Positions 42,948 through 52,285 are shown, numbered from the stretch's first letter. The stretch is DNA of 64,000 nt from JAHFDS01 sp964593795 (GCA_964593795.1 CAZQJC010000149.1:1-64000), one strand, 5' to 3'. Translations and numbers: made by a program. The notes: generated by a model from the sequence alone, not told the origin.

Positions 42948-43607
42948 ATGCGGCGATTGGCATTGGTCCTGACGATGCTGGCCGGCTGCCTGTCCCAGGA
43001 GTTCGGGATGGACACCACCGAGGAGTCCACGCTGTCGGTCAAGCTCGGGCGCATCGGCGGTCCGTGCGAGGGCACGAACAGCAACGAGGACGAGGACGGC
43101 AGCGTCACGATCATCAAGACCACCGAGAGCGGCACGTGCAAGCTGCGCGTGGAGTTCACGACGCGGTTCCTCAAGATCGCCGACGTGCGCGCGGAGGTGG
43201 CCGAGCGGACGATCGCGCGCGGCCACAAGCCCGAGCAGGTGAAGATCCTCGGCTTCTCGGACCAGGCCTCGTCGTTCCTGATCCACGACATCAAGCTGAC
43301 CGGCGTGAGCGTGCGGACGGCGATGTGGCGCGGAGACCTGGCCATCGAGGGCATGTCGGTGGCGAACTTCAAGGAGCGCGAGCTGGCCGCCATCGACACG
43401 ACGACGCTGACGGTGCCGATGACCTCGAGCCTGAGCGACGTCGTGCTGCGCGGCTACCACAGCAACACCGACGTGCAGGCGACCGGGGTCGTGGAGCTGT
43501 CGAGCATCCCGCTCGCGCAGTGGAGCTCGATCTCGCCGGAGGTCGACGTGGCGATCGAGTTCGGCGTGACCGCCAAGCTGCACGTCCACGGCGAATACGC
43601 GCTGTAG
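42948..43607 (+). CDS. Hypothetical lipoprotein (219 aa)
   Basis: From the ATG at 42948 the protein has a signal peptide and lipobox (TMLAGC). An extracytoplasmic domain follows with two cysteines (GGPCEGTNS and GTCKLRVEF) and beta-strands with many Thr/Val residues. Near the end VDVAIEFGVTAKLHVHGEY gives an amphipathic strand pair. No family is recognised. Its TAG is directly adjacent to the stop of the convergent gene, with no base between them. Confidence 0.7.
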   Translation: MRRLALVLTMLAGCLSQEFGMDTTEESTLSVKLGRIGGPCEGTNSNEDEDGSVTIIKTTESGTCKLRVEFTTRFLKIADVRAEVAERTIARGHKPEQVKILGFSDQASSFLIHDIKLTGVSVRTAMWRGDLAIEGMSVANFKERELAAIDTTTLTVPMTSSLSDVVLRGYHSNTDVQATGVVELSSIPLAQWSSISPEVDVAIEFGVTAKLHVHGEYAL

Positions 43608-44609
43608 TCACAGCGGGGCGAGGTAGCGGAGCTTCTGCCAGTCGCTCCAGGACGACTTCTGGCCGTTGCCGTTGATCGCGCGCACGCGCCAGTCCACGAG
43701 CTCGTACTGGCCGAGCAGGCCCGCGTAGATGCGCCGGTTACCGAGATCGCGCGGATCGCTCGAGAGCACCTTGAAGCGCAGCTGGCCCGCCGGCAGACCG
43801 GCCATCGGCGTGGCCTCGGCCGCGCGGAGGGCCATCGCCGGGTACTTCGGCGCGAGCTGGCCCGTGGTCTTCCAGTTCTGGTTCTCGAAGCGCGCGTCGA
43901 TCTCGTAGAGGACGAGGCACCCCGCCGGCTGGTTGGTGACCTGCGTGACCACGACGTTCGCGGCCGCGTCCCAGTAGCCGGTCTTGATGGGCCGTGGCGT
44001 GGTCGGCATCGGCGCGCCGTCGCACCGAGGATCGACGGCCAGGTTGAACTGGCGCAGGATTGCCTGCATCTGCTGGCCGTCGGGCGCGACGGGGCGCGAG
44101 GCACGGGGCGGCTGCTGCGGGCAGCCGCTCGGGTCCGTGGGCTGCAGGTCGGGCGTGCCCGGGCAGCGATCGCGATCGTCGGGGACGAGGTCGCCGTCGG
44201 CGTCGCCCCGGGCGTACGCCGCGACGTACCCGGCCGTGTTGCGGGCGAGCTTGGCCTTGGCGCCGCGGTCACGCGCCCTCAGCACGAACTCGCTGGGCGT
44301 GGACGAGCCGGCGACCATCTGGCGCGATGCGCGGAACATGTCCACGCGGACGGCGCCGATGAAGCGGGCCGTCGCGCTGTCGGTCGTGCCGAGGCACTTG
44401 ACGATCAGCGCCTGCGTGCGCACCTCGACCTCCTTGGGGGCAACGCCTGCGGCGGTCCAGGCCTTGGCCTTTGCCTGGGCGTCGTCGAGGCACGCGTTGG
44501 CGGTGAGCGCTTCGCCGGTCTCCCCGGGCTCGGCGTCGGTGTCCGCGTTGGGCGGCTCGCAGGCGCCGAGACCCACGAGGAGCAGGAAGAGTGAGATCGA
44601 CTTGCGCAT
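43608..44609 (-). CDS. Lipoprotein with thrombospondin type 3-like calcium motif
   Basis: The 333-residue protein has a lipoprotein signal peptide (VGLGAC, Cys at about residue 17) and a helical region. A calcium-binding motif of thrombospondin type 3/OmpA-linker kind (GDADGDLVPDDRDRCPGTPD) lies at about residues 133-152. The C-terminal 130 residues are strand-rich with tryptophans (ARFENQNWKTTGQL; QKSSWSDWQKLRYL). The protein is probably exposed on the surface. It follows the phospholipase/nuclease-like gene by two bases and is presumably co-transcribed, so it may assist that secreted enzyme. Confidence 0.75.
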   Translation of the reverse strand: MRKSISLFLLLVGLGACEPPNADTDAEPGETGEALTANACLDDAQAKAKAWTAAGVAPKEVEVRTQALIVKCLGTTDSATARFIGAVRVDMFRASRQMVAGSSTPSEFVLRARDRGAKAKLARNTAGYVAAYARGDADGDLVPDDRDRCPGTPDLQPTDPSGCPQQPPRASRPVAPDGQQMQAILRQFNLAVDPRCDGAPMPTTPRPIKTGYWDAAANVVVTQVTNQPAGCLVLYEIDARFENQNWKTTGQLAPKYPAMALRAAEATPMAGLPAGQLRFKVLSSDPRDLGNRRIYAGLLGQYELVDWRVRAINGNGQKSSWSDWQKLRYLAPL

Positions 44610-44611
44610 GA

Positions 44612-46234
44612 TCAGGCCTCCACCGCAGAGACGAGGAACGCGAGGGTCATCGCGACGCCTCGTTCGACGAGGTCGCGCATGCGCGGCAGGCTCTGCGCGT
44701 GCTCGTGGTAGTAGGTGATCGCCGCGTACTTGAGCCCGTCGGCGATGGCCCCGGCGTCGCCCAGCGCGTACGCCATCGACTGCCGCACGTCGAACGGCCA
44801 GGCGTCGACCAGGCCGAGGCCCATCGCCGCGGTCGCGACGTCGCGCGTCTCGATGGCGAGCCGGGTCACCAGATCGCGCACGGGCACATCGGTCTTGGGG
44901 CGGCCGTGCGCGGCGCGCCACGCGAGGATGTCCTGCCGGTAGGTGAACGCGCGAGCGAGGATGCGCTTGGCCTGCGCGAGCTGGGCGGCGCGCTCGCCGC
45001 CCGCGGCCGCGTCGTCGGTGACGGGCGCGTGGTGCTGGCGCAGCCTCGGCCAGAGCTGCGCCTCGGCGTCCTCGTAGGGGCGGTGCCCCCAGCCGGTCAC
45101 CCCGATGACATGGTGCGGGGCACACGCGTCTCCGATGGCGTGCAACGGGAACTTCAGGTTCTCGAAGCGCTTGGGGCCGGTAACCGTGGCGGCGTCGGCG
45201 CGGAAGCGATCCCATCCGTACTTGCCGAGGTTGTCGACCGGCTCGAGCGCGGTCAGGCCAAGCGGCAGCGCCTGCCACAGGCTCTTGCTGCGGTGCTTCG
45301 TGTCGCGGTGGAAGTCGTTGCCGGCGGTGATCTCGTAGTGCTTCGGTCCGTCGCTGCCGTCGTAGTCGATCGAGAGGCCGGTCGCGCTCGAGAAGACGTA
45401 GATGGCGAGATCGACGGGATCCACCTGGGGCACGCCGGCGAGCGCGGGGCCGAACCAGCCGGCCTGCAGGTAGTACAAGCCCTGCCGGTCGTCGAACTCG
45501 TTGTCGATGAGCGGGCTCTCCTGGACGTTGATGAAGTGCCAGACCGTCGTGAACGGATCGCCCGAGATGTCCCCGATTCCGGGGATGAGCCCCTCGATCT
45601 TCGTCACGACGTCGGCCTCGCTCGCCAGGTCACCTGCGTCGCCGACGCAGTCGTCACCACCGAAGATGAGCTCGTAGCCGCACACGAACGGGACCAGCAG
45701 CGAGCCCACGGCCGTCTTCCAGGCCTTCTCCCAGATCTTCTTGACCTCGCCGAGGCCGAGGGCGCTGGTCGGGCGGATCCACAAGTGCGAGTCGTCGTGG
45801 TTGCCGTCCACCGCCGCGGCCAGATCACCGAGCGCGCGGCCGACGCTGGGCGAGGTGCCCCCGAACCCGGAGGCCGCGAGCTCGTTGAACACGCCCCCCG
45901 GCTTGTACGAGGTGATCGCCACGGGCTCGACACCCGCGAGCTGTCCGACGGCCTTCGACACGTCGAGCAGGAACTGGTTCCACTGGGTGGCATCGACGCC
46001 GGCCGGAGCCGCAGTCACGATCGGGTACTGGCTGGAAGCCGGCGGGAACATGCGCTCGTTGGCGGTCCAGCGTGCGACCTGGTAGGCGAGATCGACGATG
46101 TCGCGGTGGACGTCGCCGTTGTGGGCCGATGCGACCCGGGGGACGGCGAGCTGCACGGCGAGGCCCGCGGCCAGCAGCGCGGCGGCGCGGCCTCGGCGTC
46201 GGCGAGGGTTTGGGTCTTCGAGCTTTCTGGACAT
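44612..46234 (-). CDS. Secreted phospholipase C / P1-nuclease-fold protein
   Basis: The 540-residue protein has a Tat-like or long Sec signal (RRRRGRAAALLAAGLAVQLAV) cleaved near ASAHNGDVH. The mature protein starts with His, as in zinc-dependent phospholipase C and S1/P1 nucleases, where the N-terminal residue binds zinc. Other ligands of the fold are suggested by HRDIVDLAYQVA, DGNHDDSHLWI, the central WHFINVQESP, and FPLHAIGDACAPHHVIGVTGWG near residue 370. Such enzymes hydrolyse phospholipids or nucleic acids, fitting predation. GGAGG precedes the ATG at 46234. The assignment rests on fold-level motifs. Confidence 0.65.
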   Translation of the reverse strand: MSRKLEDPNPRRRRGRAAALLAAGLAVQLAVPRVASAHNGDVHRDIVDLAYQVARWTANERMFPPASSQYPIVTAAPAGVDATQWNQFLLDVSKAVGQLAGVEPVAITSYKPGGVFNELAASGFGGTSPSVGRALGDLAAAVDGNHDDSHLWIRPTSALGLGEVKKIWEKAWKTAVGSLLVPFVCGYELIFGGDDCVGDAGDLASEADVVTKIEGLIPGIGDISGDPFTTVWHFINVQESPLIDNEFDDRQGLYYLQAGWFGPALAGVPQVDPVDLAIYVFSSATGLSIDYDGSDGPKHYEITAGNDFHRDTKHRSKSLWQALPLGLTALEPVDNLGKYGWDRFRADAATVTGPKRFENLKFPLHAIGDACAPHHVIGVTGWGHRPYEDAEAQLWPRLRQHHAPVTDDAAAGGERAAQLAQAKRILARAFTYRQDILAWRAAHGRPKTDVPVRDLVTRLAIETRDVATAAMGLGLVDAWPFDVRQSMAYALGDAGAIADGLKYAAITYYHEHAQSLPRMRDLVERGVAMTLAFLVSAVEA

Positions 46235-46380
46235 CGGAACCTCCTGGCGCACCTCCAAGAGCAGGTGCGGTGCCAGGCGGGGATGCGGTGCAACGTGCTG
46301 GAATCGCTGCGCGCGACTGCGCCACACTGGCGGCGACGACGCCAGCTTGGCGCGACGGCGGCGGCCGCCCCCTCGCCGCC

Positions 46381-47580
46381 TCAGCGGCCGACGGGCGCGG
46401 CGTCCTCCACCACCCTGGCCCGCAGCGCCTCCGGCAGCGTCTCGACCCGGGTCGTGCGGTGGCACCGGATCACCTGGAGGTGCGGGTAGCAGGGGACGTC
46501 CGACAGATCGTCGCCGCCGAGGAGAACGAGCTCGCGCAGGGCCGGCAGGTCGGGTGGGAACGGCCCGGTGGCCTTCTTCGCGAAGAAGTCGATCGTGAGC
46601 ACCTCGAGGGCCGGACACGCGGACAGCGCGCGAAGATCGGTGCCCGCGTAGACCGTGAGCTCGCGTAGCGCGGGTTGCTCGCTCATCGCGAGCCGATCCC
46701 ACGCTGCGAGGGTCGCCGAACGCAGCCCGGGCAGCGTCTCGAGGACGAGGTCGAACGCGAAGATGTCGAGCCTCCTCAGCGTGCCCAGCCGCGACGGGAC
46801 CCGGACCCGGGGCGCCGTGACGCCCTTGACGCGGAGCGACTCGAGCGTCGGGCTCACGCGCAGGAGCAGGCTCGATAGCTCCTCGCCGGTGTCGCCGTGC
46901 GCGACGAGGTGCGTCAGCGATCGAAGCCCGGAGAGCGACTCCAGCCCCGCGAGCGCGGCAGCGCAGGCCGCGTCCAGCGTCAGCTCGCCGAGCGACCGGG
47001 ACAGCGCGCCCCCGAGCGCCACCGCAGGCACCGGCCCGGAGGCGTCGGGGAACCGCAGCGTCAGGCTGGCCAACCACGGAGGGAGCGTGAGCGCGTCGAA
47101 CCCCCGGGTCAGCGACAGCGCTTCGAGGGTTCGCAGGGCGCCGCAGAACTTTCCCCCCTGGCATGGATACTCGACCTCGAGCGAACGGAGCCTGGGAAAC
47201 GCGGAGAGCGGCTCGAGGTCGACGCGGTGCTCGGGGAAGGTGGTGGGCGGACCGTAGAGCAGCCGGAGCGAGGTCAGGCTGTCTCGCAGCGCCGCCGCTC
47301 GGCTGCCCGGGGGCGCCGCGGCGAGCACCTCGATGAGCGGCTGCGCATAGACGTAGGAGTCGGTGATGACCGTGTCGTAAAGGCCATCGTAGCTCGAGAT
47401 GCTGCGATGGCACACCTCGCGCAGCGGGCCTCGCACGTCGGGCTCGCCCTCCTCGATCACCGTCTCCCCGAGCAGCGCGTCGAACAGCTGTGCGTCGCCT
47501 GCCCGGAGCGCCGCTCGCGCCGCGGTCCCCTCCGCCGAGAGGGGATCGGCGAGGCCCTCGACCAGTGCCTGCAGGCTCAA
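46381..47580 (-). CDS. Leucine-rich-repeat protein
   Basis: The 399-residue protein shows many LRR units, such as LRSLEVEYPC, LEALSLTRGFDAL, LASLTLRFPDASG, LTHLVAHGD, LRRLDIFAFDL and LVLLGGDDLSDVP, spaced by about 20-25 residues. The first about 90 residues are helical and resemble cap regions of myxobacterial TIGR02996/LRR proteins. No signal peptide is seen, so it is probably cytoplasmic and binds proteins. The start is a TTG at 47580 preceded by GCGGAGG at eight bases, which is the best RBS-supported choice. It is not close enough to its neighbours to be in an operon. Confidence 0.75.
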   Translation of the reverse strand: MSLQALVEGLADPLSAEGTAARAALRAGDAQLFDALLGETVIEEGEPDVRGPLREVCHRSISSYDGLYDTVITDSYVYAQPLIEVLAAAPPGSRAAALRDSLTSLRLLYGPPTTFPEHRVDLEPLSAFPRLRSLEVEYPCQGGKFCGALRTLEALSLTRGFDALTLPPWLASLTLRFPDASGPVPAVALGGALSRSLGELTLDAACAAALAGLESLSGLRSLTHLVAHGDTGEELSSLLLRVSPTLESLRVKGVTAPRVRVPSRLGTLRRLDIFAFDLVLETLPGLRSATLAAWDRLAMSEQPALRELTVYAGTDLRALSACPALEVLTIDFFAKKATGPFPPDLPALRELVLLGGDDLSDVPCYPHLQVIRCHRTTRVETLPEALRARVVEDAAPVGR

Positions 47581-47742
47581 CCGAGGGACCTCCGCTGCAC
47601 CGCGGCGGCGAGGACGTCGGGGGCGTCGGCGCTCTTCATCCCGTGAGGCATCCTACTGCGATGTCCCCACCGCGATCTGGAGGGCCTTCGGTGCATAGTC
47701 GTCCCGTACCGCGCGCCCTTGTGTCGGAGAAAGGCGGTCAGC

Positions 47743-48261
47743 TTGCCCGAGATCCACGTCCATATCGGCTCCCTGGTCGCGCAGGGGCCCTCGGAGGCTG
47801 GGTGGTTGACGCTCTGCGAGCTCCTCGGTGCGCTCGAGGACCCCGGGGAGATCGCCGCCGCGGTGAGGCGATGGCGCGAGCCGCTGGCGGGCTGGCCCGC
47901 GCGCCTGAGGCGTTCGAGCGCGAGCACCAAGCGATGGCTCGAGGCCCTGTTCGACCGGGTGGTCGATCCGCGGCTCGAGCTCCTCGGCTGGGCTTCGATG
48001 TCGCAGACGACGGAATACCCGTGGAACGATCCGCGCCAGTTCTCGCTTTCGTTCCGCCACCTGCTGCTCGCGTGGGCGCGTCACCTCCAGCCGGGCTTCG
48101 CGCCACCCGACGTGCTCCGCTACGACAGGTCGGACGGCGCCCACGCCGCCGGTTGTGGTGGCGGTTGGGCTGCTTCGGCCTGGGGAGACGAGGCCCGCGG
48201 CGTCACCTACGAGGACACGTGGATCGAGCATGCCGCGGATGACGAGAGCGACGACGTCTGA
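47743..48261 (+). CDS. Hypothetical protein, first part of a split frame
   Basis: The protein of about 172 residues reads LPEIHVHIGSLVAQ, followed by a helical region and TEYPWNDPRQFSLSFRHLLLAWARHL. It ends in Asp-rich ADDESDDV before TGA. The TTG start at 47743 has a GGAGAAAGGCGG just upstream; an in-frame TTG at 47719 is an alternative. After the stop, the same frame resumes with the next short gene one codon later, so a nonsense split is possible. The function is not recognised; the soluble composition suggests the cytoplasm. Confidence 0.5.
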   Translation: MPEIHVHIGSLVAQGPSEAGWLTLCELLGALEDPGEIAAAVRRWREPLAGWPARLRRSSASTKRWLEALFDRVVDPRLELLGWASMSQTTEYPWNDPRQFSLSFRHLLLAWARHLQPGFAPPDVLRYDRSDGAHAAGCGGGWAASAWGDEARGVTYEDTWIEHAADDESDDV

Positions 48262-48264
48262 GCG

Positions 48265-48468
48265 GTGTACGGCCTCGAGCCGGGCCTCGCGCTCACGATG
48301 CGCCACTGGGATCGCGGCAGCGGCCATTTCACGCTGGAGCTGGAGGGACCTACCCCCGCGGTCCTCGAGATCGCGCTCGCCTGGGGCCGTTTCCTGCACG
48401 ACACGCCTCCGCTCACGACCGAGGCCGCGCTCGCGCACCTCGAGTCGAGCCGAGTGCCCTGGCGCTGA
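48265..48468 (+). CDS. Hypothetical short protein, second part of a split frame
   Basis: Starting at a GTG one codon after the preceding stop, the frame encodes 67 residues (MYGLEPGLALTMRHWDRG, then HFTLELEGPTPAVLEIALAWG). It has the same frame and codon bias as the preceding gene. It may be a separate coupled gene or the C-terminal part of one interrupted protein. No family is recognised. Confidence 0.4.
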   Translation: MYGLEPGLALTMRHWDRGSGHFTLELEGPTPAVLEIALAWGRFLHDTPPLTTEAALAHLESSRVPWR

Positions 48469-48487
48469 GGCCGCGGGGAGATGACGA

Positions 48488-48817
48488 TTGAGACGATTCT
48501 CGTCTTGCGACGCCGAGATCAGCCTCTACGGCCCGCGGACGGCGCGGAAGACGAACACCGGCTTCGTCCCCCTGCTGAACGTCCACGTCGAGTGGCGCCC
48601 CGGGGGCGGCCCGCTCGGAGTCGTCCTCGACGCGGATGCGCTCGCCGCGCCGCAGGGGCGAGCCGAGGACATCTTGCTGGCGGCGACGTGGGCCGTCAGC
48701 GATGCGGTCGTGCTCCGGGTCGGCTACCGGACCGTCGAGGGTGGCGCCGACAACGACACGGTCTACAACTTCGCCTGGCTGCACTACGCGGTGGGCGGCG
48801 TGGCGCTGCGATTCTGA
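48488..48817 (+). pseudogene. C-terminal fragment of an outer-membrane beta-barrel protein
   Basis: The 109-residue frame reads TGFVPLLNVHVEWRPGGGPL, LLAATWAVSDAVVLRVGYRTVEGGA and AWLHYAVGGVALRF, and ends in Phe. These are the last four strands of a bacterial outer-membrane barrel. There is no signal peptide and no upstream strand region, so it cannot be a functional barrel alone. The TTG start has GGGGAG nearby, which may be coincidental. It is probably a truncated gene left by a rearrangement. Confidence 0.55.
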
Positions 48818-48939
48818 GCGAGCTCCGTGTCCTCAGACCGGCACGTACCGCGCGCCGCCGGTGCGAAGGGCGCACGCCCCCGAGGGCGACGGCTCGGAGC
48901 CGAGACTTCCTGGATTGCTCGTTCTCGACGCGGCGGGCC

Positions 48940-49713
48940 TCAGCGCTGTCGGAGGTCCGCGACCACGCGCCCGTCGAGCAGCTTGATCTGCCGGTCGGTT
49001 CGCTCTGCGAAGGCGGGATCGTGCGTCACCATGATGACCGTCCTGCCTTCCCGTCGAGCCAGCTCGCTGAAGACCTCGAACACGAGCGCGCCGTTCCTCG
49101 AGTCGAGGTTGCCCGTCGGTTCGTCTGCGAGGATCAGCGCCGGATCGTTGGCCACCGCGCGTGCGATCGACACGCGCTGCTGCTGTCCGCCCGACAGCTG
49201 GCCCGGGCGGCGCTTCCACAGCTCGGCCAGGCCGAGCACCCCGAGCACGTCGTACGCGCGCTGTTCCGCGTCGGCCTCGGGCACGCCGCGCCGGAGCATC
49301 GGCAGCGCCACGTTCTCGAGCACCGTGAACTCGGGCAAGAGGAAGTGGAACTGGAAGACGAACCCGAGGCGCTCGTTGCGGAAGGCCGCGCGATCGTCGT
49401 CGTCGAGCCCGGACACCTCGACGCCGTCGAGCCAGATCTCGCCCTCGCTCGGCCGGTCGAGCGCGCCGAGCAGGTAGAGCAAGGTCGACTTCCCGCTGCC
49501 GCTCGGCCCCGTCAGCGCCACGAACTCCCCGCGCCGGATCTCGATCGTGATGTCGTGCAGGATGATCTGCGCCGCCGCGCCCGCGCCTCCGAGCACGCGG
49601 TAGGTCCCGCGCGTCGCGACGAGGACGTCCCGAGGTGGTGGGCCCTCTGCGTGGGCGCGGTGCGACTCCGGCGGCAGGAGCGCCGCCTCGTCGAAGCCCG
49701 GACCCCGCGTCAT
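48940..49713 (-). CDS. LolD/MacB-type ABC transporter ATPase
   Basis: The 257-residue protein has Walker A TGPSGSGKSTLLYLLGALDRP near residue 69, signature LSGGQQQRVSIARA, Walker B LILADEPTGNLDS and the MVTHDP switch. This set is typical of the MacB/LolD family. An about 50-residue N-terminal extension (MTRGPGFDEAALLPPESHR) is unusual. It is the last gene of a three-gene operon: its ATG overlaps the stop of the FtsX-like permease by four bases. The system exports a substrate or releases lipoproteins; the substrate is not known. Confidence 0.9.
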   Translation of the reverse strand: MTRGPGFDEAALLPPESHRAHAEGPPPRDVLVATRGTYRVLGGAGAAAQIILHDITIEIRRGEFVALTGPSGSGKSTLLYLLGALDRPSEGEIWLDGVEVSGLDDDDRAAFRNERLGFVFQFHFLLPEFTVLENVALPMLRRGVPEADAEQRAYDVLGVLGLAELWKRRPGQLSGGQQQRVSIARAVANDPALILADEPTGNLDSRNGALVFEVFSELARREGRTVIMVTHDPAFAERTDRQIKLLDGRVVADLRQR

Positions 49714-50984
49714 CCGATCTGGCCCCGCAGCACGTCCACGGGCTCGACGCGAGAGCCGCGCCAGGCGGGCAGGAGCGACGCGATCACGCCGACGACCAGG
49801 GCGAACCCGAGCCCCCAGAGGTAGAACCTCGGATCGTCCCAGATGAGGAAGGTGTCGCTCTTGACGAGCCCCTCGGTGTGCACGCGCAGCTTGCCGAGCT
49901 GTCCGAGCGCGACCTTGCCGAGGACGTCGCCGAGCACGCCGCCGAGGAGCGCGATCACGACGCCCTGCAGGAGGAAGATGCGCAGGATGTCGCCGCGGCG
50001 AAAGCCCACCGAGCGCAGGATCGCGATGTCGCGCTGCTTCTGCAGCACGATCATGATCTGGATCGCGAGGATGCCGAAGCCGCCGACCAGCAGGATCGCG
50101 CCGATGACGAACCCGATGATCATGTTCTGCATCTCGAAGAGCGCGAGGAAGTTCGCGTTGGTCTCCTTCCAGCTCTCGGCGTCGTAACCGAACATCCGCT
50201 CGACCCGCGCCGTCACCAGGACGGCCCTCTCGGGATCCCGCAGGCGGACCTCGATGCGGCCGATGGTGTCGGGGCGGCCGAGCAGCGTCTGCGCCGTGCG
50301 CAGGAGCGCGTAGCCGCGCGCCTTGTCGACCGGCGGCACCCCGGCCTCGTAGATGGCGACGATCTTGAGGTCGAGCGGCTGCCCCCCGGGAGCCGCCGCG
50401 TGCACCACGTCGCCGAGCCGGAGGCCGAGGTCCTGCGCGACGCCGCTGCCCACCGCGAGGCCGTCCGTGGCGATCGCGAGCGTCGCGAAGCTTCCGGCTT
50501 GCGTGTACTGGCTGATGGGCGTGACCCGCTCCTGCTTGTCGGGGTCGATCCCGCGCAGATCGATGGACTTCGTCTTGCCGCCGTACTCGACGAGCACCAT
50601 CCCCGCGAGGGAGCCCGCGGCCCCCTCGACCTCGGGTAGCTGCCGCAACGCGGCCGCGATCTCCTCCGGGCGCTTGATGCGCGCCTGCCGATCGCTGGGG
50701 CTCTGGTGGGCCACCCGGGCGGCGACGAAGTGACCCGTGTAGCGGGCGAGGAGCGGAGGCTCCGGCCGCAGCTCGGTGTCGAAGATCGTCACGTGCGGGC
50801 TGATCTTCAGGATCGACTGCGTGAACTTCTGCTGGAAGCCCTGCATGATCCCGTTCATCGCGATGAGCGTGAGGACGCCGAGCGTCACTCCGCCCACGGC
50901 GATGCCGTTGAGCAGCTTGCGATCCCACAGCTGCCTGAGCGCGACGAACGCGATGGTTCGCACCTGGTGCGCCGGGAAGCTCAC
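49710..50984 (-). CDS. FtsX/MacB-like ABC permease
   Basis: The 424-residue protein has an N-terminal helix (AVGGVTLGVLTLIAMNGIM) after IAFVALRQLWDRKLLN, a large periplasmic domain of about 200 residues, and three C-terminal helices. The LolC/LolE/MacB motif GFGILAIQIMIVLQKQRDIAILRSVGFRRGDI is well preserved. It should form the membrane part with the ATPase encoded next and the adaptor encoded before it. The GTG at 50984 overlaps the adaptor stop by four bases (GTGA). Confidence 0.9.
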   Translation of the reverse strand: MSFPAHQVRTIAFVALRQLWDRKLLNGIAVGGVTLGVLTLIAMNGIMQGFQQKFTQSILKISPHVTIFDTELRPEPPLLARYTGHFVAARVAHQSPSDRQARIKRPEEIAAALRQLPEVEGAAGSLAGMVLVEYGGKTKSIDLRGIDPDKQERVTPISQYTQAGSFATLAIATDGLAVGSGVAQDLGLRLGDVVHAAAPGGQPLDLKIVAIYEAGVPPVDKARGYALLRTAQTLLGRPDTIGRIEVRLRDPERAVLVTARVERMFGYDAESWKETNANFLALFEMQNMIIGFVIGAILLVGGFGILAIQIMIVLQKQRDIAILRSVGFRRGDILRIFLLQGVVIALLGGVLGDVLGKVALGQLGKLRVHTEGLVKSDTFLIWDDPRFYLWGLGFALVVGVIASLLPAWRGSRVEPVDVLRGQIG

Positions 50985-52285
50985 AGCGAGGCGCCGCCCG
51001 CCGGTGCCCTGGGCGGCACGGCCTTCGGGTTCGCGGCCTGGACCGTGACCGTCACCCGCGCGCCCGCCTGCAGGCCCTCCATCCCGCTGACGACCACCGG
51101 ATCCCCCTCTTCGAGCCCTGACCGGACCTCGACGCGAAGCATGTCGCGCACGCCGATCTCCGGCGTGCGGCGCTCCACCCGGCCGCTTCGCACGACCCAC
51201 ACGGCGTTCGCCCCGTCGAACGCCTCCGCGGGCGCGAGGAGGGCGCCCCCGTGCTCGTCCACGAGCAGGTTCACCTCGCCGCTCATGCCGCTGCGCAGCC
51301 CCGCGGGCGCGTCGAGGAGGCGCACCTTGACCAGGAACGACTTCTTGGCCCGGTCCGCGTCCGGGAGGATCTCGAAGACCTCGCCGCGGAAGACCTGCCT
51401 CGGGAACGCGTAGAGCGAGACCGCGGCGCGCTTGCCGACCGTGAGGCGGCCGATGTCAGCCTCGTCGACGGCGCACTCGAGCACGAGCTTGCTCACGTCG
51501 CCGATGCGGAAGAGCGGCCCGTTCTGCGGCACCACCTCGCCGGGCTCGACGAGCCGCACGAGGACGACCCCGCCGATCGGCGCGCGGACCTCCGCGTCGG
51601 CCAGTCGCGCCGCGAGCTCCGACACCGCCGCCTTCGACCCGCTCGAACGCGCGGTCAGCTCGATGCGCAGCGATCTCGCCTGGGCGCGCTGGGAGTCGAG
51701 CTGCGCCTCGAGCACCGCGTGGTTGTTCTCGGCGCGGTCGAGGTCGGCGCGGGTCGCGGCCCCGGACGCGGCGAGCTTGCGCAGTCGATCCCGCTCCTCG
51801 CGGGCGTTCTTGAGCGAGGCCTCGGTCATGCGTACCTGGGCCTCGATCATCGCGAGCTGCGGGGACGCAGGCGCGGCCTGCAGCTCGGCGGCCCAGCGAT
51901 CCACCTTGCCCTTCTCGAGCTGATGGCGCAGCGCCGGGCTGTCGATGACGGCGAGCAGGTCGCCCTTGCGGACGGTCGAGCCCTCGCGTACCTCCAGCGC
52001 CCGGATGGCGCCGGCCAGCTTCGCCTTGACCGTCACGCGGTCGAAGGCCTCGACGGTCGCGGTGGCGTAGACGGCGTCGATGGCGGTGCCTCGCACCACT
52101 GGCGTGACGACCACCGGCCGTGGCCGGAGCTGCGACCACACGACCGTGCCTCCGGCCGCAAGGAGCAGGAGCCCGAACGCGAGGCGCCCCCGCTTGCGCC
52201 GTCGGGTCGGCTGGAAGCGCGGGCCCGTCGCGGGAGGCCGGGGAGCCGGCCCGGGCCCGGCCGGGGGATCAGCGCTGGCGCTCAC
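50981..52285 (-). CDS. HlyD-family periplasmic adaptor (MacA-like)
   Basis: The 434-residue protein has a Pro-rich basic cytoplasmic tail, one membrane helix (LAFGLLLLAAGGTVVW), and a barrel-sandwich hybrid (VKAKLAGAIRALEVREGSTVRKGDLLAVID). A long coiled-coil hairpin lies at about residues 120-230 (AQVRMTEASLKNAREERDRLRKL). The return half (DAEVRAPIGGVVLVRLVEPGEVV), then beta-barrel and membrane-proximal domains, complete it. This is the standard adaptor for MacB-type exporters. It is the first gene of the operon. No outer-membrane TolC gene is nearby, so that component must be encoded elsewhere. Confidence 0.9.
   Translation of the reverse strand: MSASADPPAGPGPAPRPPATGPRFQPTRRRKRGRLAFGLLLLAAGGTVVWSQLRPRPVVVTPVVRGTAIDAVYATATVEAFDRVTVKAKLAGAIRALEVREGSTVRKGDLLAVIDSPALRHQLEKGKVDRWAAELQAAPASPQLAMIEAQVRMTEASLKNAREERDRLRKLAASGAATRADLDRAENNHAVLEAQLDSQRAQARSLRIELTARSSGSKAAVSELAARLADAEVRAPIGGVVLVRLVEPGEVVPQNGPLFRIGDVSKLVLECAVDEADIGRLTVGKRAAVSLYAFPRQVFRGEVFEILPDADRAKKSFLVKVRLLDAPAGLRSGMSGEVNLLVDEHGGALLAPAEAFDGANAVWVVRSGRVERRTPEIGVRDMLRVEVRSGLEEGDPVVVSGMEGLQAGARVTVTVQAANPKAVPPRAPAGGASL

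Noticed and set aside
48259..48261. In-frame TGA considered as a selenocysteine codon
   Set aside because: No Cys-containing homologue or SECIS-like hairpin is evident directly after it; a plain stop or a nonsense change is simpler.
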